From Thermothelomyces thermophilus ATCC 42464 (lineage: Eukaryota > Ascomycota > Sordariomycetes > Sordariales > Chaetomiaceae), in contig NC_016478.1 in NCBI RefSeq assembly GCF_000226095.1, forward strand, positions 3,028,001-3,092,000: a stretch of 64,000 bases of DNA, in the 5' to 3' direction. This document shows, one piece after another, positions 22,976 through 33,849 of the stretch (position 1 is the first letter of the stretch; each line of letters starts with the position of its first letter). A model generated the notes under the pieces. It worked only from the letters and a program-made list of their open reading frames with translations, had not been told where the DNA came from and ran no database searches. The position numbers were made by a program, and so were the translations under genes.

Positions 22976-25392
22976 ATGATCGACCATTTGCTGGGGCGGC
23001 CGTCAGTCAAGTCGCGCAGATTGCAAGTCCTTGCCGTTCTGGCCTTCTGGTCCGCTTACTTGGCCAGGTAACGGATACCTATCTTTCCACCTCATACTGT
23101 ACCGGCTGACGTTTGAGCAGAGGACACAAGCATGGCCCTCCCGTTCTGCGTTTCATGTCGCGCCTGTTGTCGAAACGGCTCACGGCATGGCAGATCGTTG
23201 TGACCACCATGTTATACCTCTACGCCGCCCGCAACTTCAGCACCCTCGTCGGCCTCGCGTGCCCCGACCCCCTGAGCAATATGTACGACGCCGCCTACTT
23301 CCGGGCTACCTGGGTACTCACCGCTCTGGACGCCGGGTTCTGGACTGCCATGGGGATCCGCAATCAAAAGCTGCGCGACCTGGCTAGTGTTGTCTTCTCG
23401 CTCTTTTACCTGATCGCCGCCGAGCAGGCCGATGAGAAGGTGCGCAAGGTGCGCGGCAACATCACGGTGGAGCACATGCGCATCAGCTGGAACAAGGGCA
23501 GTCAGTCACCCTACTTGCGGTTTGCGCAGCGTTTGATGCGCCCGAGGCTTATGAAGTGGCCACCGCGCGAGATGCGCATCGCGCGACCTCCCGCCAGCGA
23601 TTACAAAGAGCCCGTCTCGGCATGGCTCTATTTCAACGGACCCTTGTCGAAGCTGAAGGATCATAACCGCTTCATCCTGGATGTTCCCGGGGGCGGCTTC
23701 GTGGCCATGAATCCCAGATGCAACGACGACAAGCTGCTGGCCTGGGCGACCAAGACGGGCTTGCCGGTGCTGAGTCTAGACTACAAGAAGGCGCCCGAGT
23801 ATCCGTACCCCTACGCACTTAACGAGTGCTATGACGTCTATACCATGATCATACAAACCCGCGGTAAATGTGTCGGCTTGTCTGGAGAGGAGGTTCCCAA
23901 GATCGTGTTGACGGGGGACAGCGCCGGTGGGACGCTGGCAACTTCGACAACGCTAATGATCATCGAGAGCGGCTCATCACCCGTGCGCCGCTTTCAGGGC
24001 CAGGTAGATCTTCCTGTCCCGGATGGGCTGATCCTGTTCTATCCCGCGCTGGACATGAACATCGGTAGTTGGATGTCAGACGAACAGATGGCACTGATCA
24101 AGGATCGCCGCATGCGCGGGACCAACAAGCGCATCGTCCAGCGCAAGAAGTTCCAGTACGACAGCCTGGTCGGCACGCCCCACGCGTCCGACGACGAGGA
24201 CGACGTTGTGCCGTCATCCAAATCTCGGTCCGGCCCCGAGAGAGAGGACTCGAGGGTCGAGGGCAAGTCAAGCGAACACGTCCGCGACCCGGCTCCCGAG
24301 TACGCCAACTTGGGCCCAACCACCTGGAGCCAAGTGCATCAGGGCCCGCCAGCGCCGAGCTCCCCGGCCGCCGCCACCAAATCCGGGTCCGGCAATACCA
24401 CAACCGCTACCGCGACCCCTGGAGCCTCCCACCGCCCCGAGCCCATGCGCACCCGCCTCGCCATGTCGTCCATGATTTCGTACTTTAACGACCGGGTACT
24501 AACCCCGGAGATGATGCGTGCCATGATCATCCTTTACGTCGGCCCACACAACCGACCCGATTTCTCCCAGGATTACCTCCTCTCGCCCATCCTGGCGCCG
24601 GACGTCCTTCTCTCCCGTTTCCCGAAAACCTACTTTGTCACGGGCGAGCGCGATCCGCTCGTTGACGACACCATCATCTTTGCGGGGCGCCTGCGGCGCG
24701 TGAAGGCCGCGCAGCTCGCCAGCGGCGGGACTAGGCTCGAGTACCGCGACAGCGATGCCCTGACGGAGGGATTCGATGAGAAGGCCGTGGCCGAGGTGGC
24801 ACTCATTCCCGGCATCAGTCACGGATTTGTCCAGTTCCCAACCCTGTACCCGCCCGCGTGGAAGCTGATCGACCGGGCGGCGGGGTGGGCTGAGGAGTTG
24901 TTTGCCGGGGCCGAGAGGAGGGAGCAAGAGAGGGACTTGGCTCGTAGGGGCTTGTTGGGGAGAAGGAAACGACAGGGTGGAAATATGGACAATGGGGAAG
25001 ACGGAGAGAATGGGGATGAGGATTCGCCGCTGGAGATGATGAGTATAGCAAAGGCGAAGGCGAAGGATGCGAAGAAGGCGGCGGCTGATATGGAAAGGAA
25101 GGGAACAACTGGCGGCGAAGATATTGGGGCACTGACCGGAGAGGGGACCGACGGACACGGCCAAGGAACCCGCGCTGCCTATGAGGATGAGGATGGCGAC
25201 GCCGGCCCATATGTGGCGCCCCAGCTCGAAACCAGCAGTTCCCGCGAGAAGAAGAAAGCGGGGAAGCGTGTTCGAACGCGAGATGAGGACGATAAGAGTC
25301 TGGTCAAGCTGGCGAGCACGGATGATTTGCTGGGAAGGAGAATGCATGGTCTGGCCGGGGGCCTAACAGGAACGCACCATGACCCAGTTTGA
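22976..25392 (+). CDS. Membrane-anchored HSL-type alpha/beta hydrolase (alpha/beta hydrolase fold-3)
   Basis: Two exons (22976-23067 and 23121-25392; 53-bp intron) give 787 aa. Exon 1 adds a hydrophobic signal-anchor (VLAVLAFWSAYLA) absent if one starts inside exon 2. A second hydrophobic stretch lies at about 55-70. The hydrolase core follows: an oxyanion-hole block LDVPGGGFV (about 218-226), a Y-x3-PE-x-PYP segment, nucleophile elbow GDSAGG (about 296-301), an acidic VTGERDPLVDD block, and a C-terminal GISHGF histidine. This is the hormone-sensitive-lipase/arylacetamide-deacetylase fold (PF07859), acting on lipid or acetyl esters. Oddities: the usual HGGG reads PGGG, a roughly 130-residue Pro/Ser/Thr-rich insertion separates the nucleophile from the acid, and a 170-residue charged Lys/Glu/Asp/Gly tail follows the core. 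An ER membrane location is inferred. It is convergent with the formamidase-like gene. Confidence 0.85.
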
Positions 25393-25890
25393 AGGTGCAG
25401 GCGGAAGGTGTGTGAACCGCGACTCACGACGGAAAAGGGGTACACAAGACAGGGGTTTTGGATTATGGAGTAAAGGGCACATTGGTTAGCCGCAGTCTCA
25501 GGTTGTGCAGCTTGCATAGCGGACAGCTTTATTTATACAGCGAGAGCGGTATCCAAGCGGGCCGTAGAAGACTGAATCTAAGCTTGAAAAGTCGAATTTA
25601 AATATGAAATACACTCTGGCAAATCTGGCTTTCGCTATCGAGCCCGGGCGACGGGTCACCTACAACTAGACGCACGCACCCCGGCACAATACTGACTCTG
25701 GCCAGGATATTTCACTTCTTGACTGTCGCGGAACGAGTGGGGAAGACCTTTGTGTCGAGACTTGGGCAGTTTAGCGGCGTCGTAAATTTTTTTTTTTTTC
25801 TTGGTACAAGGTCCAATTAACTAGCCGGCTATGAGTTCATGATTTGGAGGAGAGGGGGTGTGGAAATGGAGAAGCAGACGACACGTACAT

Positions 25891-25908
25891 ACATACTGTA
25901 CAGTATGT
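25891..25908. repeat. Perfect 18-bp GTAC-centred palindrome
   Basis: ACATACTGTACAGTATGT equals its own reverse complement. It lies between two convergent genes and extends a left-flanking CATA repeat. Confidence 0.9.
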
Positions 25909-26214
25909 GCATACCGACTGCATCCGGACTCGGCATGGCCCAATCAGTGCACTTCCAGCCGTATTAGCGAACGACCGGTCAAAATCCCTCGCAACGTGCC
26001 GCTCACCTTGGTCCGCTTCCGCCCTCTCTTCTTGGTTCGTGCTGCGTTGCCGTGTGTGGTTGGGCAGGCCTTTATTGGGTAGGAGCTCTATTGAACTGCA
26101 AACGAAGATCAAAATCATTCTAGCATCTAACTTGCGCTTCCCCAGTGGCTCATGTAGCGCCCGCCTCCCCAACCCACCTAAAAATCTCGTCTAACCCAGC
26201 GGCCGGTGTAACCC

Positions 26215-26219
<5 letters not shown>

Positions 26220-26284
<65 letters not shown>
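26220..26284 (+). repeat. (CT)32 dinucleotide microsatellite
   Basis: An uninterrupted CT dinucleotide run of 65 bp, starting 51 bp downstream of the formamidase-like stop codon on the opposite strand. In that gene's transcript it would be a (GA)n block within the 3' UTR. Confidence 0.95.
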
Positions 26285-26287
<3 letters not shown>

Positions 26288-26334
26288 CTCGCCTCTAAAT
26301 AAATGCCAGAGCAGACCGTCCTCTTCCTCTTCAA

Positions 26335-27810
26335 TCACAACTCCTCGGCAAGCTCCCACAAGACCTCAGCCATCCTGTCCCCCTCCCGCCAGACATCGTC
26401 GTGGTCGCCACCGCCCTCCAGGACCCTGACTTCGACCCGCCGGCGCTCCCGCTCCAACCGTTCCCGCATGGCCTCGAGCTGCTGCCAGGGCACGAGCGTG
26501 TCCTCCCGGCTCTGCACCAGCACAACCACGCCCTTTCTCTCCTCCTCCTCCTCCTCCTCACCGTTATTCGCCCTCCCTTTCCTCTCGCCGTCCGCGTCAT
26601 GCTGATCGTCGCCGCCGCCGCCGAGCCACTCTGCCACCCAGGATCCCTCCGCCGTAGCGGGACAGACGGCCGTCCAGACGGTCCCTTTCCCTCCTCCTCC
26701 TCCTCCTCCTCCTCCTCCTCCTCCTTCCTTGCCGCCGCCGTCGACGGGGCGGTCCGGCCCGAACGCGGCCGTGACGAACTCCCGGTATGCCTCCCGCAGG
26801 TGGGCGTACCCGGCCGGGGGCGAGGCGATGAAGCCGGCGAGGTCGTAGAGCCCGTTGAAGCCGACGATGGCGGCCGGCGGGAGGATCCCGTCGTCCTTCT
26901 CCGTTCCCGCTCCCGCTCCCGCTGAGGCACCCGGGAGACCCCACCGGGAGGGGTCCATGACGGACTGGAAGGCGAGGGTGGCGCCGCACGAATGGCCCGC
27001 GAGGATCCAGCGCTGCCTCCGCGGGCGAGCGTCGCTCCTCCTGCTCCTCCTCCTCCCGGAGGCTCCGGCGCTCGCATTCTCGCCGCCGTGGCCGTCACGG
27101 TCGTCGTCATCGTCGCCGTGGTCGTCGGGCAGCAGCAGGAGGCGGCGGCGGAGGAAGGCGAGGGCGGCGAGGACGTCGGCGATGTGGTCGGGGTGTCGGG
27201 CCTGGCGGGAGGGGTTGTTCGGGCCGGATGGCGGCGACGACGACGGCGGGTAAGACGGGTGCGGCGAGAGGCGGTAGTTGAGGGAGACGACGCCGGCCAG
27301 CTTGGGCGTTCCGCTCGAGGCCCGCGTCCGGGCCGCGCGGAGGAGGAGGTCGGTGGCGGCCGGGGCGAAGGAGGCGGAGGAGATGCGCGGGTCGCGCCAG
27401 GCGCCGCCGTGGATGTAGATGATCCACGTGCTGCTGCTGCTGCTGCTGCCGCTGCTGTCGCCGCGGGGGTCGAGGGGGAGGGACGACGGGTCCGGGGCGG
27501 TGGGGTCGGTGGCGGTCGGCTGCAGGTTCGGGATCCAGACGTCGAGGGTCTGCAGGGAGGCGGCCTTTTCGGGAGGGAGGTATGGGACACCGGATTTGAG
27601 CCAGCCGATGATCGGCACGTCGGCGCCGTCGACTTTACCGTTGACGTTGCCGCTGACGTTGCCGTTGACGTTGACTTTGCTGTTGCCGCTGCCCGCGCCC
27701 GCGCCCGCGCCCGTCGACGGAGCGAACACGGCGGTCCACGGCACGGAGGCCCACGCGGACCAATCCGCTGCAGCGTCCCCGGAAACCCCGTTCTCGCCGT
27801 AGGTTTGCAT
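26335..27810 (-). CDS. Kynurenine formamidase-like alpha/beta hydrolase (BNA7 type)
   Basis: A single exon of 491 aa. The family hydrolyses N-formyl-L-kynurenine to kynurenine and formate in tryptophan degradation and de novo NAD synthesis, in the cytosol. The diagnostic oxyanion motif HGGAW is at residues 134-138, preceded by a beta strand WIIYI. The nucleophile elbow is AGHSCGA with Ser274. The block VVSLNYRLSP (about 174-183), a C-terminal VVVLVQSREDTLVPW acidic segment and a GGGDHDDVW histidine segment complete the triad layout. Yeast Bna7 has about 260 residues; here the core is stretched by low-complexity inserts: Gly/Ala/Asn repeats near 35-60, Ser runs near 120, Asp/Arg-rich 228-265, a poly-Gly block coded by a CTC/GGA repeat at 26691-26725, and an acidic run near 430. 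These look like recent codon-repeat expansions. Both ends are solid; substrate assignment is from the HGGxW motif only. Confidence 0.8.
   Translation of the reverse strand: MQTYGENGVSGDAAADWSAWASVPWTAVFAPSTGAGAGAGSGNSKVNVNGNVSGNVNGKVDGADVPIIGWLKSGVPYLPPEKAASLQTLDVWIPNLQPTATDPTAPDPSSLPLDPRGDSSGSSSSSSTWIIYIHGGAWRDPRISSASFAPAATDLLLRAARTRASSGTPKLAGVVSLNYRLSPHPSYPPSSSPPSGPNNPSRQARHPDHIADVLAALAFLRRRLLLLPDDHGDDDDDRDGHGGENASAGASGRRRSRRSDARPRRQRWILAGHSCGATLAFQSVMDPSRWGLPGASAGAGAGTEKDDGILPPAAIVGFNGLYDLAGFIASPPAGYAHLREAYREFVTAAFGPDRPVDGGGKEGGGGGGGGGGGGKGTVWTAVCPATAEGSWVAEWLGGGGDDQHDADGERKGRANNGEEEEEEERKGVVVLVQSREDTLVPWQQLEAMRERLERERRRVEVRVLEGGGDHDDVWREGDRMAEVLWELAEEL
26691..26725 (+). repeat. (CTC)n trinucleotide repeat inside a coding exon
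   Basis: About eleven CTC/CCT units code for the poly-Gly run of the formamidase-like protein on the minus strand. Length variation here would change the number of glycines without breaking frame. Confidence 0.85.
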
Positions 27811-29398
27811 CTCACTATATATAACTGCCGCGGGAGGATTGGTGGGTAAATTGGGGAACTGGTGGGATCGATTGCAGTGGCTTGCCGCTTGCCGCTAGTC
27901 CCTCTTCTCACTCTCAGCGCCTCGAATATCCCGCTGTGGGGCTCCCATGTGGTGGTGTTGATCCGATGCCACCCGCTCTGGGCCGCTCCGTTCCTGCACC
28001 ATCCCGAGGCCCCACTCCCCGCTCCGGACCGACCGAGTCGGCTCTGAAAACATGATGTGTCAACGCCGGTTTACAAATTTATATAACGTTCAATGTGCGG
28101 ATAATGAGCCATGGCCTTGATTTGTGATGAATGTTATGCATATTGGAGAGCATGCTTTATCGAAAGAAAGCAAAGCCGAACACTGCTCTTCTGTTCCCCT
28201 GATACCTATTGATGACAACCAGCGGCGGCATGGATGCTGATGGTCGCTACGGCAGCGTAGAGCTATTGACCTTGGCCGTCGTAAAACCGGTGTGACTGGA
28301 AGATAACGAACATGAATGATTCAGAGAAAGAGTGAGGAGGGGGAATAGAGTACCGAGTCTATCGAGTTTGTAAATGTACTGTACAGCGCAATGGTGCACA
28401 CAGGCAAAGATAGAGCAGCTTTTTATTGTTTCTACGTATCCCAGAGTTAGAGCCCACATGACTTGCAGAGCCAAACAAGCCACAAAGAGGCTGGTTGTAT
28501 GCCTTACTCGCAAGGTACTGCCTGAGGTACGGAGTATTGTTTCAATGCAAAAGCGGGAAGGCGCTGTGCATACATACATGCCTCCTAGTAAGCAGGCAAC
28601 TGGGTCAGGTAGGTCTCTCGGTGCTGCATCCAGCTTCCTCTCTCGGGCACTTTCCATCAACATTCCAGAGCAACAATCATGGCCGCTATAAGTCTGTCAC
28701 TGAAGTTGTCCCGTGGCCCGTTGGTTGGGCGCTGAAAGAGGGAAGTGAACAAGCTCAGCCCATTAGCTCCCGCACTACGTTTATACACGGGAATTACGGC
28801 GAACCTGGCGACACCAAAATTAGGCTCTCGTCCGAAGCCGGTTCCTACACAACACGATCACCATTTAGGGCCCAAGTACGTTGAGTGAACTGGTGAAGCA
28901 CCTTAGCGTTCGTCACCTATAGCGACATCGGGGGGTACAGTGTGTTCACGGGTGTTCAAACTCATCATTTTCCTCACCGGTCTTAGCTGATCACCCTGTT
29001 TTTATTCTCAATTTCTCAAACTGTGATTATTTCGAGACTTTGTTTGTCCAATCGAACATTAGCACCATGCGAGACAAATGAATCGGATAGGTCGATGCGC
29101 ACACACTCGCAGAGAGAGCACATCCGGGGTGACACACTGGGCGGGGAAAAAGAAATCTGTTCGTCTCGCTGCGCTCGCGTATGCGGGGGGACGCCGCATG
29201 GGGGCTGGCTTCAGGGTGTGGGGGGCCCGACAAGGCGGCGACGCTTCCGGAAAATCCGTTAAACTTCGGCCGCTCACAGGGAGAAGCACCGAATCCTGGG
29301 CATTGTCTGTTTATTGTGACGACACATCGGTATCGTGATATTCGCAGCGAGAGCTCGCGTGACGAGGAGGAGTTGCCTTCGATGTTGACGGGGAAGAA
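27811..29398. other. Divergent intergenic region
   Basis: A 1.6 kb stretch between two divergently transcribed genes, expected to contain both promoters. TACGGAGTA occurs at 28528-28536. A TATATA-like element lies near 27816-27824, just upstream of the formamidase-like ATG, but it is too close to assign as a TATA box. No RNA or protein gene was seen. Confidence 0.5.
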
Positions 29399-30701
29399 AT
29401 GGCTTCCGCCCGGAAAGACCAGGCGCCTCTGACATACGATGAGATGGGGAAAGGTCGTCTTCCGGCTGTTCTATTTCCCTTCGTTATCAACAAATATCAT
29501 CAACACCAACACCATCATCTCGTTCTCCTCCTCTCTTTCCTCCCCATCTTCTTCCTTTTCTTGTTTCGCCTGTATCTTCATCTCTCTAACCAACCAACCT
29601 CCCCTCCCCCCTCCCAAAAAAAAAAAAGAAAAGAAAAGAAAGAAAACACATTCTGCTATCGTCTTCTCTGCTCCCCCCACCCCCCTCGTCTTCGTCTTAT
29701 CCTTTTCCCCACCCGTTCTTTTTATGCACTGCACCGCGTGATGATGGAGAGGAAAGTTTGAGATCGCCCGGCTAACGCGACGACCAAACCACGGCCGCCC
29801 CGTCTTCCCCCTTCAGCAGCGCTGGCCCTCCTAGACGCCGAGATCGGGGGCAGCGAGCTGCTCATGAGCATCGCGCCGCTGCGGCTCATCTCGGTGGGCG
29901 GGTCGCTGGCGGTGCGCGTGTGCCTCAACCGCGAGGCCTCGTTCGACATCGACTGCATGCTGGACCCCCACCTGGCCGCCGCCGCCGACTACCTGGCCGA
30001 GTTCGAGGCGGCCGTGTCGCAGGTCGCCCAGCGGGGCGGCTACGCCGACGACTGGCTCAACCGCGAGGTCGAGCTCTTTGTCGCAAAGAACCGCCGCATG
30101 GCCCTCTTCCTCGGCTCCGTCCAGCAGGGCATCACCATCTACGAGGGCCGCAACCTCATCATCTACGCCGGCCGCCTCGACTGTAAGCGCTTTCCCTTCC
30201 CCCCGCCCCAATTTTTTTTAGCCTTCTGATTCTATGTCGAGGATATCGAGAGGACTGACGGTTTTTGTCTTCTTTCCGTTTCTGTGCGTGTGCGTGCGTG
30301 AACTTGTAGGGGCACTAGAACGCAAGCTGCGCCGGGTCGCGCACGCCCGCGGCCGGCGGGGCAACAAGGACGTCGACCTGTCGGACGCGGCCGCGCTGGT
30401 CCGGCTGATGCGGCGGCCGGGCAACAAGCCGCCCCTCAGCTTCCAGTACGTCCGGGGGCTCAACCTCAACGGCTTCGACGTGCCCCCCACCGACGACGCC
30501 ATCCGCGAGGTGGCCGACTACTACGCCCGCACCTACGGCGAGGTCGGCATCGCCGACATGACCTGGGACGCCGACGCGGCCAAGTGGAAGTACCGCGGCC
30601 TCGACGGCGCCTGGGTCTGGGTCGATGAAGGCGCTTTCAGCGGGGTGAGGGGTTGGATGGACATGATCAAGGGAAAGGGGGGCCCTGTCAACGGGGCGTA
30701 G
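29399..30701 (+). CDS. Conserved fungal protein, nucleotidyltransferase-like
   Basis: Three exons (29399-29453, 29817-30182 and 30310-30701) give 270 aa. Intron 1 is 363 bp with a weak GTCGTC donor and contains an A11 run and pyrimidine tracts; intron 2 is 127 bp with a good GTAAGC donor. Splicing joins LTYDEMGK to AALALLDAEIGG, then RLD to WALERKL. A block LRLISVGGSLAV (about 40-51), followed 10 residues later by FDIDCMLDP (61-69), looks like the GG/GS-x(n)-DxD active-site pattern of minimal nucleotidyltransferases. The C-terminal half is basic then Trp-rich and fits a helical substrate domain. No named orthologue is recognised, so the enzymatic reading is inference. Its stop is 325 bp from that of a convergent gene of unknown function. 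The exon 1/exon 2 junction is the least secure part of the model. Confidence 0.7.
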
Positions 30702-31026
30702 GCAGGCCCAGGAGGTGCAACAGAATCTAATCTGATTGTTCTTTCTTAATATAATCTTCTTTTTTTTTTCGTATTTTTGTTTTTTCGCCTTTTTCTGTTC
30801 TCTTTCTTTTCCTTCCTCTCTTTCTTTCTTAACAGTTCCCTTTTCTTTTCCTTAAACATTTATTGCTTGGATTCCTCTTCATTCTCCTTAACAGAGCCTC
30901 GTCCCTTGCGTGTAGTGGTAGTAGAATGTATTGGTTATTTATTGATCACGGTCGTGCGTGCGTAGGTAGGGCAAAGGTTGGTTGATTGGTTGGTTGGTTG
31001 GTCGGTCGGTCGGTTGATAGGGCTTG
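30702..31026. other. Short convergent intergenic region
   Basis: A T/C-rich stretch (30750-30860) probably forms the 3' UTR of the upstream gene. A GGTT/GGTC tandem simple repeat lies at about 30977-31015, immediately beyond the stop of the minus-strand gene. Nothing coding is seen. Confidence 0.6.
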
Positions 31027-31791
31027 TCAGACCGTGTAGAACCACCCGGTGGCCATGTATATGTTGCGGCGGTGGAAGGGGCTGTCAAAGTACTCGTCCT
31101 CGTCGGGGTCCAGGACCAGCTTCTCCTTCAAGGGGCCCACCCGGGCCGTCCACGCGGGGGCGACCTCGGGCGGGCAGGGCGGGGGGTCCTCGGAGCGGCT
31201 GACGATGGGCCGGTCGGTCCGGCGCATGCCGAGCTCCAGGCGCCAGACGAACGAGTCGGCCAGGACCTCGGCCAGGGAGGCCATGACGGCGTACTGCTCC
31301 GGGTCCCCGCACTCCGGGTCGGGGATGTTAGCGGTGGCCCAGTCCGGGCCGGACCGGCGCCAGAAGTACTCGGTCTCGTACGTGATCATGCGCCCGTCGG
31401 CGGCGCAGAAGGCCTCGTAGATGCGGTAGAAGGACCGCTGCGGCGTGTCGCGGGCGCGCCAGAGCGGCATGGACCGGAGGTACATGAGGTCGCGGACCCG
31501 GCAGCGGACCCGGGCCGGGTCGGCCATGATCTCGCGCGGCGGCGGCGGGAGCACGGCGGGGAAGCGCCAGGAGGGGAACGGCCACAGGAGCCGCAGGACG
31601 AACAGGTACGCGTTGGGCTCGGGCGGGTGCCGGAGCGAGCGGGCATGACGGAGCGCGTTGCGGAGACCAAGGCCCGTCCGCGTCGGGAGGAGGCGGCGCC
31701 GCAGCTTGATGAGCGGCCATCGGTACTTGAGAGGCAGGTAGCGGAAGTTCCACAAGTAGATCCAGATCTCCTTCAACCGCCGGCACAGCAT
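31027..31791 (-). CDS. Conserved fungal protein of unknown function
   Basis: A single exon of 254 aa. The ATG at 31791 is the first real ATG in frame; the frame continues open upstream but has no ATG there and becomes CT-rich, like a fungal 5' leader. The N-terminus is rich in Trp, Tyr, Leu and Arg (EIWIYLWNFRYLPLKYR), suggesting an amphipathic or membrane-peripheral segment. The rest has well-spaced aromatic and acidic residues (RSFYRIYEAFCAADGR, ETEYFWRRSGPDW, PEQYAVMASLAEVLAD) and ends in ATGWFYTV. Codon use is strongly GC3-biased like that of neighbouring genes, which supports true coding. There is no signal peptide, clear membrane helix or known catalytic motif. I do not recognise the family. 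It is convergent with the nucleotidyltransferase-like gene and has a TACGGAGTA element 150 bp upstream of its start. Confidence 0.7.
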   Translation of the reverse strand: MLCRRLKEIWIYLWNFRYLPLKYRWPLIKLRRRLLPTRTGLGLRNALRHARSLRHPPEPNAYLFVLRLLWPFPSWRFPAVLPPPPREIMADPARVRCRVRDLMYLRSMPLWRARDTPQRSFYRIYEAFCAADGRMITYETEYFWRRSGPDWATANIPDPECGDPEQYAVMASLAEVLADSFVWRLELGMRRTDRPIVSRSEDPPPCPPEVAPAWTARVGPLKEKLVLDPDEDEYFDSPFHRRNIYMATGWFYTV

Positions 31792-33849
31792 CGCGGCTTT
31801 GCGGATGGGAAAAGGAGAGGAGGGAGGGAGGGGCGGGAAGGGGGTAAAGGGAGGATCGCCCTTGTTGTTCCTCTCTTGAACCGCAACCCTCCCCAAGGAC
31901 CCGGATGATTTGAGCCCTTCGCTCCTTTTTTTTTTCCCTAGTGTACGGAGTAATGTGTTAGCGTGTGCTCACCGACAGAGGGTAGTGTGGGGATGACCAA
32001 ACAATTATCAGCGCAGACACATGTTCTTTTCTGGTCCCCTTTTTCTCCCCCCTCTTATCTTTGGTTTTGGGTTTTTATTTTTCTTCTTGATATGGCCAAG
32101 GACATCAACGAGGCTATTTTCTCCCAGAAAAAAATTATGATCTCGGGGGCCGGCAAAAGATTGCGTGGTGAACTGTGAATCTAGCGGTGAAAGTTGGAAT
32201 TAGGATGATCGCAAATACAGCTTTTTCATTCACAGCACTTGCTTGCAGGGGAGAAGGGGGGGGGGTAAGAGGGCATGTTGAATGACACACACGCGCGCTT
32301 GGCGAATAACAAGTAGCGCTGGGGAAGATGGATCCTGGCTGCCATGTGACTGGTCGACCAGGGGGCCTGTCATCACCAAGGGAGGTCCCCTATGACGTCG
32401 GCCAAGGGAAACGGGGCGGAGAACTCGGCACGCTCGAGCAAGTGCAGGCTTGGTACTGCGTACGGTACCCGGGGCCGCTTAGTGCACTAGTAGTGTCGGG
32501 TAAGGGGGGCGGGAAGGGGGCGCCTTAAAGTTACAATCGTAAACGTAGTGGCTGTCCCGTAAAAGTATGTACAGGATTATTGAAGCATGTTGATGCTGGA
32601 CCATCCGAAGCAATATCTTCCTCTTCCTGCCTTTGTCCTGTTTTCGCTCTACAGAGTGGAAACAGGATCTGCAGCGCCCATTAATGACTACTATGTAAGC
32701 AGCCAGTTCTCCTTGCGCTACTGGATTCGGCCCTGCCCGTGGCACAACAACCCTCTTTCTTACCTAGTCAGCCAGCGAGATAGAAAACACGGACAGACTA
32801 CGCCCACGTCGCACAGACCTAGGAAGCAGAGTCAGCCAAAGGAGACACACCCGTCGACATAATCTCAGGACCAGAACTCTTTGTACTTCCCGCAAAATGC
32901 GAAGCCCCTTTCTTGCAGGCATGCATGGGGTCGGGGGAGCTACCACCTCCGGAGGTGCCTCCATCCACCTCGACGCAGTCTAGATATCCACTGGCGCCTG
33001 ACTCCTAATACATTATCCCCTAACAGAGTTCCATCGTCACCGATCCCCGAGCCATCGCCCATGACCAAGTCGTACAGACGACAGAGTAGGCACCGCTCGC
33101 TTTCTGCCTCCTTCTCTTTTGCTTCCTGTTTTATACAGCTTCCAAAGCCCATAATATATAAACAAAAGATTTGGGTGTTAAAAAACAATGTCAGATAGCC
33201 TCCCTCGACGTCTCCCATTACTGGTAAAAGGTAAAACAAGGAAAAAAAATTAAAAGACAAGAGACACCAATAGCAACAAAGAGACGATACATGTACCCCT
33301 CGAAAACAGGCGGGGACGTTATGGTATCCAAGCAAAAGCAACAAAGCCGCCCTTCCCTCATTACCCTCTTAATCTCTGTAGAACCGCATATAGAACGTGT
33401 AAGTGGTGTCGGGAGCTCTCGGCCGCGCGTTATGGCGAATAGAAAGGTAATCAAGTCGAAAAGGGGGGATTACAAACGAGTACTGTGCCGGGAGATGAAT
33501 CGCCAATGGTAAGTTGGCGGCTGCTATGTTGGAATGGGAGTATGATGCATGGCGTTCTTGAGCGGATATGCGATGGCGTGGTTGTGTGATGGTTGGTGAT
33601 AGGTGTGTCGTAACGGCTCGTGGTATTCTCGCGCCCTGAAACCCATTTTCGTGGCCCTTTTCTAAACCTCCTTCACCGACCTCTCCTCCAGACAAAAAGC
33701 CTGTTCCCATCTTCCCCTGTCCATTCATCTATTGGCCTCCCATCGCATGTTCCTTCCTCCGCCGCTCCTGCGGGTGAAAAAGGAAAAAAAAAAAAAACAA
33801 AAGAAGAATACAGAATCAGCCTGCTCGGCTCTCCTAGACGCCCCGGTGC
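31792..33849. other. Gene-free region
   Basis: About 2 kb between the 5' end of the 254-aa gene and the 3' end of the next regulator. It contains TACGGAGTA at 31944-31952, T and A tracts near 31926-31935, 33241-33249 and 33783-33797, and no recognisable coding sequence. Confidence 0.55.

Larger units (their letters stand above)
25393..26334. other. Convergent intergenic region
   Basis: About 0.94 kb between convergent stop codons, with a T13 tract near 25786-25799, a perfect 18-bp palindrome at 25891-25908 and the (CT)n repeat at 26220-26284. No coding sequence was recognised. Confidence 0.6.

Noticed and set aside
25500-25620. Possible tRNA suggested by a GAGCGGTATCCAAGCGGG stretch
   Set aside because: No acceptor stem, T-arm GTTCRANNC or cloverleaf pairing could be formed.
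26331-27911. 526-codon minus-strand frame overlapping the formamidase-like gene
   Set aside because: It is an Arg/Ser/Thr/Pro-rich off-frame of the gene that contains HGGAW and GHSCGA; only the latter has meaningful motifs.
31792-31896. Upstream extension of the 254-aa protein
   Set aside because: The frame is open but its only start there would be TTG, and the DNA is CT-rich like a leader; the ATG at 31791 is preferred.
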